In this document: positions 36,921 through 46,580 of the stretch, piece after piece
Numbering within the stretch: the stretch's first letter is position 1
Layout: each line of letters begins with the position of its first letter
Assembly (NCBI RefSeq): GCF_013366925.1
Contig: NZ_JAALDK010000002.1
Location: 310,001-374,000 of the forward strand
Direction: 5' to 3'
Origin: Paraburkholderia youngii
Lineage (GTDB): Bacteria > Pseudomonadota > Gammaproteobacteria > Burkholderiales > Burkholderiaceae
Length of the DNA: 64,000 bases
Notes under the pieces: generated by a model
The model's database searches: none
Seen by the model: the letters and a program-made list of their open reading frames with translations, nothing else
Told to the model about the DNA's origin: nothing
Translations under genes and position numbers: made by a program

Positions 36921-37943
36921 TCACAAGGCGTCACAGCCCACCGCGTTGCCCGCCATCTCCCGGACCGCCTTGGCGCCTTCGACCCGCAGCAGTTCCGGCA
37001 ACGACACGCCGTTTTTCGCGGCCGTCAATTCGGCCAGTATCGACAGGGCGATCTCCGGCGGCGTCCGGCTGCCGATGTAGATGCCCACCGGCCCGTGCAG
37101 GCGCGCGAGTTCTTCATCGGTGAGATCGAACTCCTTCAAGCGCTTGCGCCGCGCCGCGTTATTGCGACGCGAACCGAGCGCACCCACGTAGAACGCAGGC
37201 GTTTTCAGCGCTTCCATCAGCGCGAGATCGTCGAGCTTCGGATCGTGCGTCAGCGCGATCACCGCAGAGCGTTCGTCGAGCTTCATGTCCATCACGGTGT
37301 CGTCGGGCATGGCGCGAACGAGGGTCGTGCCGGGCACGTTCCACTCGTCCGTATATTCCTCGCGCGGATCGCATACCGTGACCTGATAATCGAGCCCCAC
37401 CGCGATGCGGCACAGATAGCGCGACAACTGTCCCGCGCCGATCACCAGCATCCGGTAACGGGGCCCATGGATGCTCAGCAGCGTCGTCCCGTCGAACAGA
37501 AGACCGTCCGTCGCCTGCGCGGGTTCGAGGCGCGCAGCCCCCGTCGCCATGTCGAGCGTGCGCGCGACGAGCCTGCCTGCCTCCACCGCTGCACACAGCC
37601 CGGCGATATCGCTCGCGAGCGTCAACGGCTCCAGCACGAGCTGAATGGTGCCGCCGCAAGGCAGGCCGAAGCGATGCGCCTCCTGCGCGCTGACGCCGTA
37701 CTTCAGCACCTGCGGACTTTCCTGTTCGATGCCTCGCTGCCGCACGCGATCGATCAGATCGTCTTCGATGCATCCGCCCGACACCGACCCGACCACCTGC
37801 CCATCGGCGCGCACCGCGAGCATCGCGCCCACGGGACGCGGTGACGATCCCCACGTCTTCACGACCGTCACCAGCAGCACGCGATGCCCGTCTGCCAGCC
37901 ATCGCGCGCTGCTTTTCAGGACTTCGAGATCCACGCTATCCAT
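36921..37943 (-). CDS. XdhC/CoxI-family molybdenum hydroxylase maturation factor
   Basis: The 340-residue protein matches XdhC. An N-terminal XdhC/CoxI domain (about 10-85) has GSSPRPVGAMLAV, SVSGGCIEDD and FGLPCGGTIQLVLEP with conserved cysteines. A C-terminal Rossmann domain (about 165-310) has YRMLVIGAGQLSRYLC, VIALTHDPKLDD, YVGALGSRRN and YIGSRTPPEIALSILAEL. XdhC proteins bind the molybdenum cofactor, help its sulfuration and insert it into xanthine-dehydrogenase-type enzymes. Its client here is probably the Mo hydroxylase encoded at 42724-47113. It ends the LysR-aldehyde dehydrogenase-xdhC operon, 19 bp after the dehydrogenase gene. Confidence 0.9.
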   Translation of the reverse strand: MDSVDLEVLKSSARWLADGHRVLLVTVVKTWGSSPRPVGAMLAVRADGQVVGSVSGGCIEDDLIDRVRQRGIEQESPQVLKYGVSAQEAHRFGLPCGGTIQLVLEPLTLASDIAGLCAAVEAGRLVARTLDMATGAARLEPAQATDGLLFDGTTLLSIHGPRYRMLVIGAGQLSRYLCRIAVGLDYQVTVCDPREEYTDEWNVPGTTLVRAMPDDTVMDMKLDERSAVIALTHDPKLDDLALMEALKTPAFYVGALGSRRNNAARRKRLKEFDLTDEELARLHGPVGIYIGSRTPPEIALSILAELTAAKNGVSLPELLRVEGAKAVREMAGNAVGCDAL

Positions 37944-37962
37944 TGACTCGCCTCCCTGCCGT

Positions 37963-39402
37963 TCACCGCAACGGCGCGATACCTTCCGCCACGCCGGCCG
38001 GCATGCAAATGTGCTTCAACTCGGTGAAGTCCGCCAGCGCATCGTAGCCGTGCAGCCGACCCAGTCCGCTTTGGCGATACCCGCCCGTTTCGGCTTCGGC
38101 GAAAAGCTTGTTGTGGTCGTTGATCCACACCGTGCCGTTGCGCAGCGCACGCGCGACGCGCAATGCGCGCGCTCCGTCGTGCGTCCATACGCTCGCCGAG
38201 AGACCGAAGACCGTGTCGTTGGCTTTCTCGATCGCTTCCATTTCGTTCTCAAAGACCTCCAGCGTGACGAACGGGCCAAATATCTCGTCCTGGCAAAAGA
38301 ACGCCTTCGGATCGTCATGCTCGACGAGCGTCGGCGACAGAAACGCGTGCCCCGAGCAAGTGCCTCGCAGCAGCACACGCTCGGCCGTTCCGCACGCGCG
38401 CTCGATCGTCCGTGCCACCGCATCGCGCGTCGTGCCGTCGATGAGCGCGCCGATATCCGTCGCCGGATCGATGCCCGGTCCAACGCGCAGCGACGCAAGC
38501 GCCGACGCGAGGTGCTCGCGCATCTCCGCGGCGCGCGACGCATGAACCAGCACCCGGCGCGCCGCCGTGCATTGCTGCCCGGAGATGATCGTCGCGGCGC
38601 GCGCGAGACGCGGCGCTATCGCCGCAATGTCGGCATCGTCGAAGACGACGCAGCATGACTTGCCGCCAAGTTCGAGCGACAGCTTCTTCATGCTGTCGGC
38701 AGCGGCCGCCATGATCTTCTTGCCCGTCGCCGTCGATCCCGTGAAGCTCACCACGTCGACGCCGTGCGAATCGACGAGCCGCTGGCTGGCCGCGTATCCG
38801 CGTTCGTTGACGAGGTTCACCGCGCCTTCAGGCAACGCCGTGTGTTCGAAGCAGCGCAACATCGCGGCCGTGAGCAGCGACGTTTGCGCCGCCGGTTTGA
38901 CGATCGCCGTGCAGCCGGCCGCGAGAGCGGGCGCGAGCGAGCGCACGAGCAGCACGGCGGGCGCGTTCCAAGGCACGATGATCGCCGCGACGCCGGCCGC
39001 TTCGCGCAGCATCGTCGATATCGTGCCCGGTTCCGGTTCGAGCACGTGCCCGGCAATATGGCGCGCGAGCCCCGCGTAATAGCGCACCTCCGATATCGCG
39101 CCGGCAATCTCGCCGCGCGATTGCGCGATCGCCTTGCCGTTTTCGCGCGTGAGCAGCGTCGCGAGCATGTCGCGTTCGGCTTCGAGCGCCGAAGCCCAGC
39201 CGAGCAGCACGTCCTGGCGCAAGCGCGCGTCTTGCGCCCATGTCGTGCGATCGAACGCGTGGCGAGCGGCGGCAATGGCGGCATCGGCTTCGCTCGATCC
39301 GCCGTCGGCGAACCGGCCGATGGCCTCGCCCGTCGCGGGATCGATGCTGTCGATGTTGGGCGTGCCGGTCCATTCGCCGGCAATCCAGTGTCGTGCGTTC
39401 AT
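37963..39402 (-). CDS. NAD(P)-dependent aldehyde dehydrogenase
   Basis: The 479-residue ALDH-superfamily enzyme has VPWNAPAVLLVRSLAPALAAG near residue 143, the FTGSTATGKKI nucleotide-binding segment, the general base E244 in LELGGKS, the nucleophile C278 in SGQQCTAARR, and EIFGPFVTLEVF near the C-terminus. It overlaps the upstream LysR stop codon by ATGA. In this furan cluster, oxidation of furfural or 5-formylfuroate to the acid is the most likely job, working beside the GMC oxidase. Substrate range cannot be read from the sequence. Confidence 0.88.
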   Translation of the reverse strand: MNARHWIAGEWTGTPNIDSIDPATGEAIGRFADGGSSEADAAIAAARHAFDRTTWAQDARLRQDVLLGWASALEAERDMLATLLTRENGKAIAQSRGEIAGAISEVRYYAGLARHIAGHVLEPEPGTISTMLREAAGVAAIIVPWNAPAVLLVRSLAPALAAGCTAIVKPAAQTSLLTAAMLRCFEHTALPEGAVNLVNERGYAASQRLVDSHGVDVVSFTGSTATGKKIMAAAADSMKKLSLELGGKSCCVVFDDADIAAIAPRLARAATIISGQQCTAARRVLVHASRAAEMREHLASALASLRVGPGIDPATDIGALIDGTTRDAVARTIERACGTAERVLLRGTCSGHAFLSPTLVEHDDPKAFFCQDEIFGPFVTLEVFENEMEAIEKANDTVFGLSASVWTHDGARALRVARALRNGTVWINDHNKLFAEAETGGYRQSGLGRLHGYDALADFTELKHICMPAGVAEGIAPLR

Positions 39403-40340
39403 GAAGATCGTTCCTTGATGGTGTGTGAGGGCTCGTCGCCCGACAGGCTCGACGCGCGGTGCAACTCGTCGCCGATGATCGCGATCAGTGCTTCCGCCGC
39501 CGCGCTCAACGGGCGGCGCGGATGATTCACGCAGACGATGTGCCGCACGATGCGAGGCGCCAGAATCGGGTACGCGCGCAACGTGCCGTGCCGCGCGGCG
39601 CGCTCGACGACGATGCGCGGCAAAATCGTCGCAAAGCGCGTGTGCTCGACGAGCTTGAGAATCGTCGAAAGCACGTCGATCTCGAAGCGCGGCGCGAGCA
39701 GCACGTCCTCGTGTTGCGCGGCGCTGTCGAGCACGCCGCGCAGGCCGTGACGTTTGGTGGGCAACACGAGTTCCAGTTCGGGCAATTGCGCGAGTTCGAT
39801 TGCATGCGGCAAGTCGGGGCCATGCGCGGCGCTGGTGGCTAGCACCATCTCTTCGTCGAGCAGCGGGCGCGAGTCGAGCGACAAGCGCGCGCGCGGCTTG
39901 TTGATGAGGGCGGCATCGAGCTGCCCGCCCGCCACCCAGTCGATGAAGGTCGCGCTGTAGCCATCGGCGACGGTGACTTCGACATCGGGGTAACGCGCGT
40001 GAAAGCGCGACAGCGAATCCGCGAGCACGCTTTCCGTCACCGATGCGATCAGCCCGATGCCGACATGCCCCGTCACCACTTCATCGCGCTGCACGAGTTG
40101 CTGCCGTGCGTGGGCAAGGTCACGCACGATCGGTAAAAACAGCCGGTACATCAGCCGTCCCGCGGCGGTCGGCGCCATGCCGTGCGCGCCGCGCTCGAAC
40201 AGCTGTTGATGCAGTTCGTCCTCGAGCTTGGCGATCTGCATGCTCAGGGCCGGTTGCACGATGTTCAGCCGCTTCGCGGCACGGGTGACCGAGCCGTCCT
40301 CGAATAGTGCGATGAAGTACTGGATTTGCTTGAGGTCCAT
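39399..40340 (-). CDS. LysR-family regulator, HmfR-like (1)
   Basis: This 313-residue LysR protein has the helix-turn-helix at about residues 1-60 (LKQIQYFIALFEDGSVTRAA, IVQPALSMQIAKLEDEL). The effector domain carries DGYSATFIDWVAGGQLDAALINKP. The ATG at 40340 has a GAGG site. It overlaps the aldehyde dehydrogenase start and is divergent from the hmf operon. It is a clear paralogue of the LysR at 53464-54384, sharing QIQYFIALFE-G-VTRAA-RLNI-QPALSMQIAKLE and ERG-HGMAPT. The two bracket the hmf genes. Confidence 0.87.
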   Translation of the reverse strand: MDLKQIQYFIALFEDGSVTRAAKRLNIVQPALSMQIAKLEDELHQQLFERGAHGMAPTAAGRLMYRLFLPIVRDLAHARQQLVQRDEVVTGHVGIGLIASVTESVLADSLSRFHARYPDVEVTVADGYSATFIDWVAGGQLDAALINKPRARLSLDSRPLLDEEMVLATSAAHGPDLPHAIELAQLPELELVLPTKRHGLRGVLDSAAQHEDVLLAPRFEIDVLSTILKLVEHTRFATILPRIVVERAARHGTLRAYPILAPRIVRHIVCVNHPRRPLSAAAEALIAIIGDELHRASSLSGDEPSHTIKERSS

Positions 40341-40618
40341 GTTCCCTCGTGGCATCAGCGATGCTAATGGGGCACGGTGACATTATCACCCCGCGTTCAT
40401 CGACGATGCAGGGCCCCTTTTGGTAGTGCGCCTTTCAGTACGGGCGTGCGTGAGCGGTCTATTGATACGTAACTGTATGAGCGCTGTCATCCGGGCTAAC
40501 ACCGATATAACGACGAATGATTCATCGCATCAGTAAACAGTATTAGATGTTATGGCACGATCTCGCTACGCTTCATCCCATGCGCTTGCTACGGTAGCGC
40601 GCACAGATGGAGACGCTG
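40341..40618. promoter_or_regulatory. Divergent control region of hmf operon
   Basis: This 278-base gap lies between a LysR gene and the hmf operon. Candidate operators are an imperfect 8-1-8 palindrome CGACGAATGATTCATCG at 40511-40527 and ATAC-N6-GTAT within 40440-40480. An AT-rich part before 40555 may hold the hmf promoter. The sites are by inspection only. Confidence 0.4.
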
Positions 40619-42112
40619 ATGAACACACGCGATGCCGCAACGCACGGCAATCCCTCATTCACCTGGGCAGGAGATCACGCCGACACCGGCTCGCTGTCGC
40701 TGCGCGACTGGCTCGCGCATCTCGGGAAAACCGGCCGGGTCGCGACGATCGACAAGCCGGTCGCGCTCGAGCACGAACTCGCCGCCATTGCAAAGCGCCT
40801 CGACGGCGAACAAGCTGCGTTTTTCGCGCAGCCGCACGGACATGGGATTCCCGTTGTGAGCGGCTTCATGTCGAAGCGCGCGTGGATCGCCGAAGCGATG
40901 GGCGTCGATCAATCGGCGTTGCTCGCGCGTTTTTCCGCTGCGGCCGCGGCGCCGCTCGCATCGAAACTGATTCAACGTGAAGACGCGCCCTGTCAGCAGG
41001 TGGTGCACACGAGCGGCATCGATCTCCACGCGCTGCTGCCCATTCCCACGCACAGCGAACACGACAACGGCCCGTACATCACCGCCGGTCTCGTGATCGC
41101 GCGCAATCCGCGCACCGGTGTGCAGAACGTCTCGATCAACCGCATTCAGGTGCACGGCCCCGATCGCATGGCGATCCTGCTGCTGCCGCGTCATCTCTAC
41201 GCGTTCCAGCGCGACGCGGAAGCCGCGGGCGATGCGCTCGACGTCGCCATCGCGATCGGCGTCGATCCCCTGACGATGCTCGCGTCGCAAGCGATCACGC
41301 CGATCGATCACGACGAACTCGAAATCGCGGGCGCGCTGCACGGTGCGCCGCTGCCTGTCGCGCGGTGCGTGACGAACGGCGTGCACGTGCCGGCGTTCGC
41401 GGAGATCGTCATCGAAGGGCGCATTCTGCCGAACGTGCGCGAGCCGGAAGGTCCGTTCGGCGAATTTCCGAAGTACTACAGCGCGAAGGAAGCACGGGAA
41501 GTCATCGAAGTGACGGCCGTCACGCATCGGCGCGATCCGATCTTTCATACGATCGTGCCCGCCGAAATGGAGCATCTGCTGCTCGGCGCGATTCCGCGCG
41601 AAGCCACGTTGCTCGCGCATCTTCAGCGCAGCCATCCCGCCGTGAAGGACGTGCATCTGTCGGTGGGCGGCGTGTGCCGCTATCACCTGTGGGTGCAATT
41701 CGACAAGAAGCGCGAAGGCGAAGCGAAGAACGTCATTCTGTGCGCGTTCGGCGCGCATTACGACATCAAGCAGGTCGTCGTCGTCGATACCGATGTGAAC
41801 GTGCACGATCCCGCCGAAATCGAATGGGCCATCGCGACGCGCTTCCAGGCAGACCGCGATCTCGTCGTGATAGCAGGCGCGCAAGGCTCGCCGCTCGATC
41901 CGTCGACGACGGTCGGTCAGCCCGACGATGCGCCGTCGCATCTGCAAGGCGTCAGCGCGAAGATGGGTCTCGATGCGACGCGCCCCGTCGTCTACCCCGC
42001 GCATGTGTTCACCCGCGTGCGCATACCGGGGCAGGACACGGTCGATCTGCAAGCACTCGTCGCCGCCGACAACAGCGCGTTCGACGCCTATCTGTCACGC
42101 GATCATGGCTGA
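40619..42112 (+). CDS. hmfF: UbiD-family decarboxylase, furandicarboxylate type
   Basis: This 497-residue UbiD-family enzyme uses prenylated FMN to decarboxylate aromatic or heteroaromatic acids. Family marks are NVSINRIQVHGPDRMAI (prFMN-binding Asn/Arg), FAEIVIEGRILPN, the catalytic E-x-x-x-R-x-x-E region EGPFGEFPKYY, and AEMEHLLLGAIPREA. The ATG at 40619 has a GGAG site; another ATG lies 12 bases upstream. It overlaps ubiX by 8 bp. In the furan pathway of Cupriavidus basilensis, HmfF/HmfG decarboxylate 2,5-furandicarboxylate to 2-furoate, and every following gene fits that pathway. Confidence 0.88.
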   Translation: MNTRDAATHGNPSFTWAGDHADTGSLSLRDWLAHLGKTGRVATIDKPVALEHELAAIAKRLDGEQAAFFAQPHGHGIPVVSGFMSKRAWIAEAMGVDQSALLARFSAAAAAPLASKLIQREDAPCQQVVHTSGIDLHALLPIPTHSEHDNGPYITAGLVIARNPRTGVQNVSINRIQVHGPDRMAILLLPRHLYAFQRDAEAAGDALDVAIAIGVDPLTMLASQAITPIDHDELEIAGALHGAPLPVARCVTNGVHVPAFAEIVIEGRILPNVREPEGPFGEFPKYYSAKEAREVIEVTAVTHRRDPIFHTIVPAEMEHLLLGAIPREATLLAHLQRSHPAVKDVHLSVGGVCRYHLWVQFDKKREGEAKNVILCAFGAHYDIKQVVVVDTDVNVHDPAEIEWAIATRFQADRDLVVIAGAQGSPLDPSTTVGQPDDAPSHLQGVSAKMGLDATRPVVYPAHVFTRVRIPGQDTVDLQALVAADNSAFDAYLSRDHG

Positions 42113-42719
42113 ACGAAAGAAACGCATCGTCGTCGGCATTTCGGGCGCAAGCGGCGCGGTGATCGGCGTGCGCTTGCTCGCCGCCCTGCGCCGGCTCGGC
42201 ACGCACGAGACGCATCTCATCGTGTCGTCGTCGGGCGCGGTGACGGCCGCCCAGGAACTCGGCCTCGCGCGCGGTGATCTCGAAGCCGCTGCCGATGTCG
42301 TGCACAACGTGCGTGATATCGGCGCGGCCGTGGCGAGCGGATCGTTTCTGACCGAAGGCATGGTGATCGCGCCATGCTCGATGAAAACGCTCGCGGGCGT
42401 CGCGAACGGCTTCGCGGACAACCTGCTGACGCGCGCCGCCGATGTGATGCTCAAGGAGCGCCGCCGCCTCGTGCTGGTCGCGCGCGAAACCCCGCTCAAT
42501 CTCGCGCATCTGCGCAACATGACGCTCGCCACGCAAATGGGCGCGATCGTGATGCCGCCGGTGCCCGCGTTCTACGCGCATCCGCAGACTATCGACGACG
42601 TGGTCGACCACACTGTCGGGCGCATTCTCGATCTGTTCGAGATCGAGCACGACGAGATTGCGCGCCGCTGGAGCGGTCTAGCCGATGAATTCGGCGGCCG
42701 CGCCGCACGTGAGGAGTAA
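42105..42719 (+). CDS. hmfG: UbiX-family prenylated-FMN synthase
   Basis: The 204-residue flavin prenyltransferase makes the prFMN cofactor of the UbiD enzyme. It shows VVGISGASGAVIGVRLL at residues 8-24, HLIVSSSGAV, the EGMVIAPCSMKTLAGVANGFADNLL segment split by conserved Ser/Cys, and LVARETPLNLAHLRNM. Its start overlaps the hmfF stop by 8 bp (ATGGCTGA), so synthesis is coupled. A dedicated UbiX next to UbiD is the usual arrangement in catabolic decarboxylase operons. Confidence 0.92.
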   Translation: MAERKKRIVVGISGASGAVIGVRLLAALRRLGTHETHLIVSSSGAVTAAQELGLARGDLEAAADVVHNVRDIGAAVASGSFLTEGMVIAPCSMKTLAGVANGFADNLLTRAADVMLKERRRLVLVARETPLNLAHLRNMTLATQMGAIVMPPVPAFYAHPQTIDDVVDHTVGRILDLFEIEHDEIARRWSGLADEFGGRAAREE

Positions 42720-42723
42720 GGTC

Positions 42724-45700
42724 ATGAATCAGCGCGAAACCGCATTCGCCGATATGGACGCGCGCGCCGGCAACGAGGTGCGCGAAGCGAGCGCACCGCA
42801 GCGTCACATCGGACGCTCGATAGAGCGCCTCGAAGACCCGGCGATCCTGACTGGCCGTGGCCGCTATGGCGACGACATCGCTGTCAAGCCGGGCACGCTG
42901 CACGCCGCGATTCTGCGTTCGCCGCACGCGCACGCGGACATCCTGTCGATCGATACGCAAGCCGCGTCGAAACTCGCGGGCGTGCGTGCCGTGCTCACGC
43001 GCGACGATTTGCGTCCGTGGTCGCGACCGTTCGTCGTCGGCGTGAAATCGCCGATGGAACAGTGGGCGCTCGCGATGGACCGTGTGCGCTACGTCGGCGA
43101 GCCCGTCGCGGTCGTGATGGCCGAATCGCGTGCGCTCGCGGAAGACGCGCTCGATCTCATCAAGGTCGACTACGCGATGCTCGATCCCGTGACCTCGATC
43201 GAACAGGCCGCGAAGGACGACGCGCCGGTGCTGCACCAACGCGTCGGCAGCAACGTCATCAGCGACCGGCATTTCCGCTACGGCGAGCCCGAAACGGCCT
43301 TCGAGCGCGCGCCGCATCGCGTGAAGCTGGTCGCGCATTATCCGCGCAACACCTGCGCGCCGATCGAGTGCGGCGTGGTCATCGCCGAGTATCTTTCGGG
43401 CGAAGAAGGCTACGACGTCACGTCCAATTTCATGGGGCCGTTCTCGCTGCACGCCGTCATGGCGATGGCGTTGAACGTGCCTGCCAATCGGCTGCGTCAT
43501 AAGGCCCCGCGCGATTCCGGCGGCAGCTTCGGCGTGAAGCAGGCGGTGTTTCCGTATGTCGTGCTGATGTGCCTCGCGTCGCGCAAGGCCGGCGCGCCGG
43601 TGAAGTGGGTCGAGGATCGGCTCGAACACTTGAGCGCGGCGACATCGGCGACGGCGCGTGTTTCAACCATAGAAGCGGCGGTCGAAGCCGATGGCCGAAT
43701 CGTCGCGCTGTCTTACGATCAGCTGGAAGACGTCGGCGGCTACGTGCGCGCGCCCGAGCCGGCGACGTTCTACCGGATGCACGGCTGCCTGACGGGCGCG
43801 TACGCGATCCCGAATCTGCTCGTGCGCAATCGCGTCGTGCTGACGAACAAGACGCCGACGGGGCTCGTGCGCGGCTTCGGCGGCCCGCAGGTGTACTTCG
43901 CGCTGGAGCGGCTGATCCAGCGTATCGCGATCGACCTGAAGCTCGATGTGCTCGACGTGTATCGCCGCAACTTCGTTCCCGCCGATGCGTTCCCGTATCG
44001 AGCAGCGGCGGGCGCCCTGCTCGATTCGGGCAACTATCAGGAAGCGCTGCGCCGTTCACTCGACGAAGGCGGATACCGGGAACTCGTTGCGCGCCGCGAC
44101 GCCGCGCGCAACGAAGGGCGGCTGTATGGCATCGGCTTCGCGGCGATCGTCGAGCCTTCGGTATCGAACATGGGCTACATCACGACCGTGATGCCAGCCG
44201 ACGCACGCAAAAGAGCCGGGCCGAAGAACGGCGCGATCGCGAGCGCGACCGTCAGCGTCGATCTGCTCGGCGGCGTGGTCGTCACGATCGCATCGACGCC
44301 CGCGGGCCAAGGCCACATGACCGTGTGCGCGCAAGTCGTCGCCGATGTGCTCGGGCTCGATCCGAAGGACATCGTCGTCAACGTCGAATTCGATACGCAC
44401 AAGGACGCCTGGTCCGTCGCGGCGGGCAATTATTCGAGCCGCTTCGCAGGCGCGGTGGCGGGCACGGTGCATCTCGCGGCGACGCGCGTGCGCGACAAGC
44501 TCGCGCGCGTGCTCGCGAAGCAGTTCAACTGCGCGCCCGGCGACGTGCGCTTCGAAGGCGCGCGCGTCTTTCCGCACGACGCCGAAGACCGCGCGCTGCC
44601 GTTCGCGCGTGCCGCGAGCAATGCGCCGCACTGGGCGCCCGCGCTCCTGCCCGAAGGCGAAGAGCCGGGCCTGCGCGAAACCGTGTTCTGGTCGCCGCCG
44701 CATATGGATGCGCCCGACGAACAGGACCGCATCAATACCTCGGCGGCATACGGCTTCGCGTTCGACATGTGCGGGGTCGAAGTGGATCGCGCGACGGGAC
44801 GCGTGCGCATCGACCGGTATGTGACCGCGCACGACGCCGGCACGCTCCTCAATCCCGCACTCGCCGATGGCCAGATTCGCGGCGCGTTCGCACAAGGCCT
44901 CGGCGCGGCGCTGATGGAGGAGTTCCGCTACGGCGCGGACGGCAGCTTCCAGTCGGGCACGCTCGCCGACTATCTGATGCCGACCACCTGCGAAGTGCCC
45001 GATCCGCTGATCGTGCATCTGGAGACGCCTTCGCCTTTCACGCCGCTTGGCGCGAAGGGTCTCGGCGAAGGCAACAACATGAGCACGCCGCCGTGCATCG
45101 CGAATGCGGTGGCGGACGCGCTCGGCGTCGAAGACATTCGCCTGCCGCTCACGCCGCCCAGAGTGATGGCGATGATCGGCATCGACGATCCCGAACCGTC
45201 GCGGCCGGAATATCGCGAAGCGCCCGCCGCGAAGCCGGCGACGCCAGGCGGCGGTCGCGCACTGACGGCGCAGGGCGCGGTCGACCTGCCCGCGACACCC
45301 GAAGCCGTGTTCGCCGTGCTGCTCGATCCGAAGGCACTCGCTAAGGTCATTCCCGGCTGTCACGCGCTCGAAGAGACGGCGCCGAACCAGTATCGCGCTG
45401 ACGTGACCGTCGGCGTCGGCATGATCAAGGCGCGTTTCGAGGCGCGTATCGGCTTGTCGGAGATCGATGCGCCGCGCCGCCTGCGACTCGCCGGCGCGGG
45501 AATCTCGCCGCTCGGCAGCGCGCGCGGCAGTGGTCTCGTCGAACTGACGCCGCAAGGCAGCGGCACGCGGCTCACGTACGACTACGAAGCACAGGTGTCA
45601 GGCAAGGTTGCGGCGGTCGGCGGCCGGATGCTCGAAGGCGCGGCGAAGGTCGTGCTCAAGCAGTTGTTCGAATCGCTCGGACGGCAGGCGGCGGGCAAGC

Positions 45701-45762
45701 CCGTGCAAGCGCACGGATCGTGGATCGCAAGACTCCTTGCACGTTTCAGGAGGCACGCATGA
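42724..45762 (+). CDS. hmfA: Furoyl-CoA dehydrogenase-like Mo subunit fused to SRPBCC domain
   Basis: The 1012-residue protein is a xanthine-oxidase-family molybdopterin-binding subunit (about 25-830). Visible marks are RSIERLEDPAILTGRGRY, the Mo-cofactor segments GGSFGVKQAVFPYV and VRGFGGPQVYFALE, AGQGHMTVCAQV, and E782 in GLGEGNN as the catalytic base. It lacks the Cys motif of CO dehydrogenase. From about residue 846 to 1000 there is an extra CoxG/SRPBCC domain (DLPATPEAVFAVLLDPKALAKVIPGC, GRMLEGAAKVVLKQLFESL), normally a separate small protein. It probably hydroxylates 2-furoyl-CoA at C5. Ribosome site GAGGAG. It overlaps hmfB by ATGA. Confidence 0.88.
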   Translation: MNQRETAFADMDARAGNEVREASAPQRHIGRSIERLEDPAILTGRGRYGDDIAVKPGTLHAAILRSPHAHADILSIDTQAASKLAGVRAVLTRDDLRPWSRPFVVGVKSPMEQWALAMDRVRYVGEPVAVVMAESRALAEDALDLIKVDYAMLDPVTSIEQAAKDDAPVLHQRVGSNVISDRHFRYGEPETAFERAPHRVKLVAHYPRNTCAPIECGVVIAEYLSGEEGYDVTSNFMGPFSLHAVMAMALNVPANRLRHKAPRDSGGSFGVKQAVFPYVVLMCLASRKAGAPVKWVEDRLEHLSAATSATARVSTIEAAVEADGRIVALSYDQLEDVGGYVRAPEPATFYRMHGCLTGAYAIPNLLVRNRVVLTNKTPTGLVRGFGGPQVYFALERLIQRIAIDLKLDVLDVYRRNFVPADAFPYRAAAGALLDSGNYQEALRRSLDEGGYRELVARRDAARNEGRLYGIGFAAIVEPSVSNMGYITTVMPADARKRAGPKNGAIASATVSVDLLGGVVVTIASTPAGQGHMTVCAQVVADVLGLDPKDIVVNVEFDTHKDAWSVAAGNYSSRFAGAVAGTVHLAATRVRDKLARVLAKQFNCAPGDVRFEGARVFPHDAEDRALPFARAASNAPHWAPALLPEGEEPGLRETVFWSPPHMDAPDEQDRINTSAAYGFAFDMCGVEVDRATGRVRIDRYVTAHDAGTLLNPALADGQIRGAFAQGLGAALMEEFRYGADGSFQSGTLADYLMPTTCEVPDPLIVHLETPSPFTPLGAKGLGEGNNMSTPPCIANAVADALGVEDIRLPLTPPRVMAMIGIDDPEPSRPEYREAPAAKPATPGGGRALTAQGAVDLPATPEAVFAVLLDPKALAKVIPGCHALEETAPNQYRADVTVGVGMIKARFEARIGLSEIDAPRRLRLAGAGISPLGSARGSGLVELTPQGSGTRLTYDYEAQVSGKVAAVGGRMLEGAAKVVLKQLFESLGRQAAGKPVQAHGSWIARLLARFRRHA

Positions 45763-46580
45763 AGCCCGCACCGTTCGATTACCTGCGCGCGATGACCGCG
45801 CAAGACGCGCTCGACGCGCTCGCGCAATACGGCGAGGACGCCCGCGTGCTGGCGGGCGGCCAATCGCTGATGGCCGTGCTCAATATGCGGCTCGCGCAGC
45901 CGAAGGTGCTCGTCGATATCTCGCGCACCGCCGAACTCGATGCCGTGCGCGTGGACCAGCAGGCGCGGCATCTGGTCGTGAACGCAGCGGCGACGCAAGG
46001 CAGCGTCGAATGGCGCAGCACGCTCACCGACGAAGCGCCGCTGCTCGCGATGGCGTTCCCGCATATCTCGCACTTTCAGATTCGCAATCGCGGGACCGTG
46101 TGCGGATCGATCGCGCATGCGGACCCGAGCGCGGAGTTGCCGCTCGTGCTTGCGGCGCTCGGCGGTGACGTGATGCTGCGCTCGCGAAAAAGGCGCCGCA
46201 CGCTCGCGGCGCAGGACTTCTTTCAGGGAATGCTGATGACCGCGCGCGAGCCTGACGAACTCGTCGAAGCGGTGCGCTTCCCGCTGCGCAAGGAAGGCGA
46301 GCGCTACGCGTTCGCCGAATTTTCCGCGCGGCACGGCGACTTCGCGATCGTCGCGTGCGCGGCCGTGGTCACCGACGAGTCGATCCGCATTGCTGTCGGC
46401 GGCGTCGCGGACCGGCCGGTGACGGAGCAATGGCCGCGTCTGCGGGGCGACGACCTGCGCGGCGCACTGAACGATTTGAGCTGGAAACTGAACGCGCAGG
46501 ACGATGCGCAGATCAGCGCGGCGTATCGCCGGAATCTGGTCCGGCAACTCGGATGGCGCGTGATCGAGGAGGCAAAGTGA
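45759..46580 (+). CDS. hmfB: Molybdenum hydroxylase FAD-binding subunit
   Basis: This 273-residue medium subunit carries FAD between the Fe-S and Mo subunits. The first FAD motif is VLAGGQSLMAVLNMRLAQP near residue 28, and the second is RNRGTVCGSIAHADPSAELPL near 107. It overlaps the large-subunit gene (ATGA) and the small-subunit gene (GTGA), so the three chains are probably translated together. Order large-medium-small is typical for this type of cluster. Confidence 0.9.
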   Translation: MKPAPFDYLRAMTAQDALDALAQYGEDARVLAGGQSLMAVLNMRLAQPKVLVDISRTAELDAVRVDQQARHLVVNAAATQGSVEWRSTLTDEAPLLAMAFPHISHFQIRNRGTVCGSIAHADPSAELPLVLAALGGDVMLRSRKRRRTLAAQDFFQGMLMTAREPDELVEAVRFPLRKEGERYAFAEFSARHGDFAIVACAAVVTDESIRIAVGGVADRPVTEQWPRLRGDDLRGALNDLSWKLNAQDDAQISAAYRRNLVRQLGWRVIEEAK

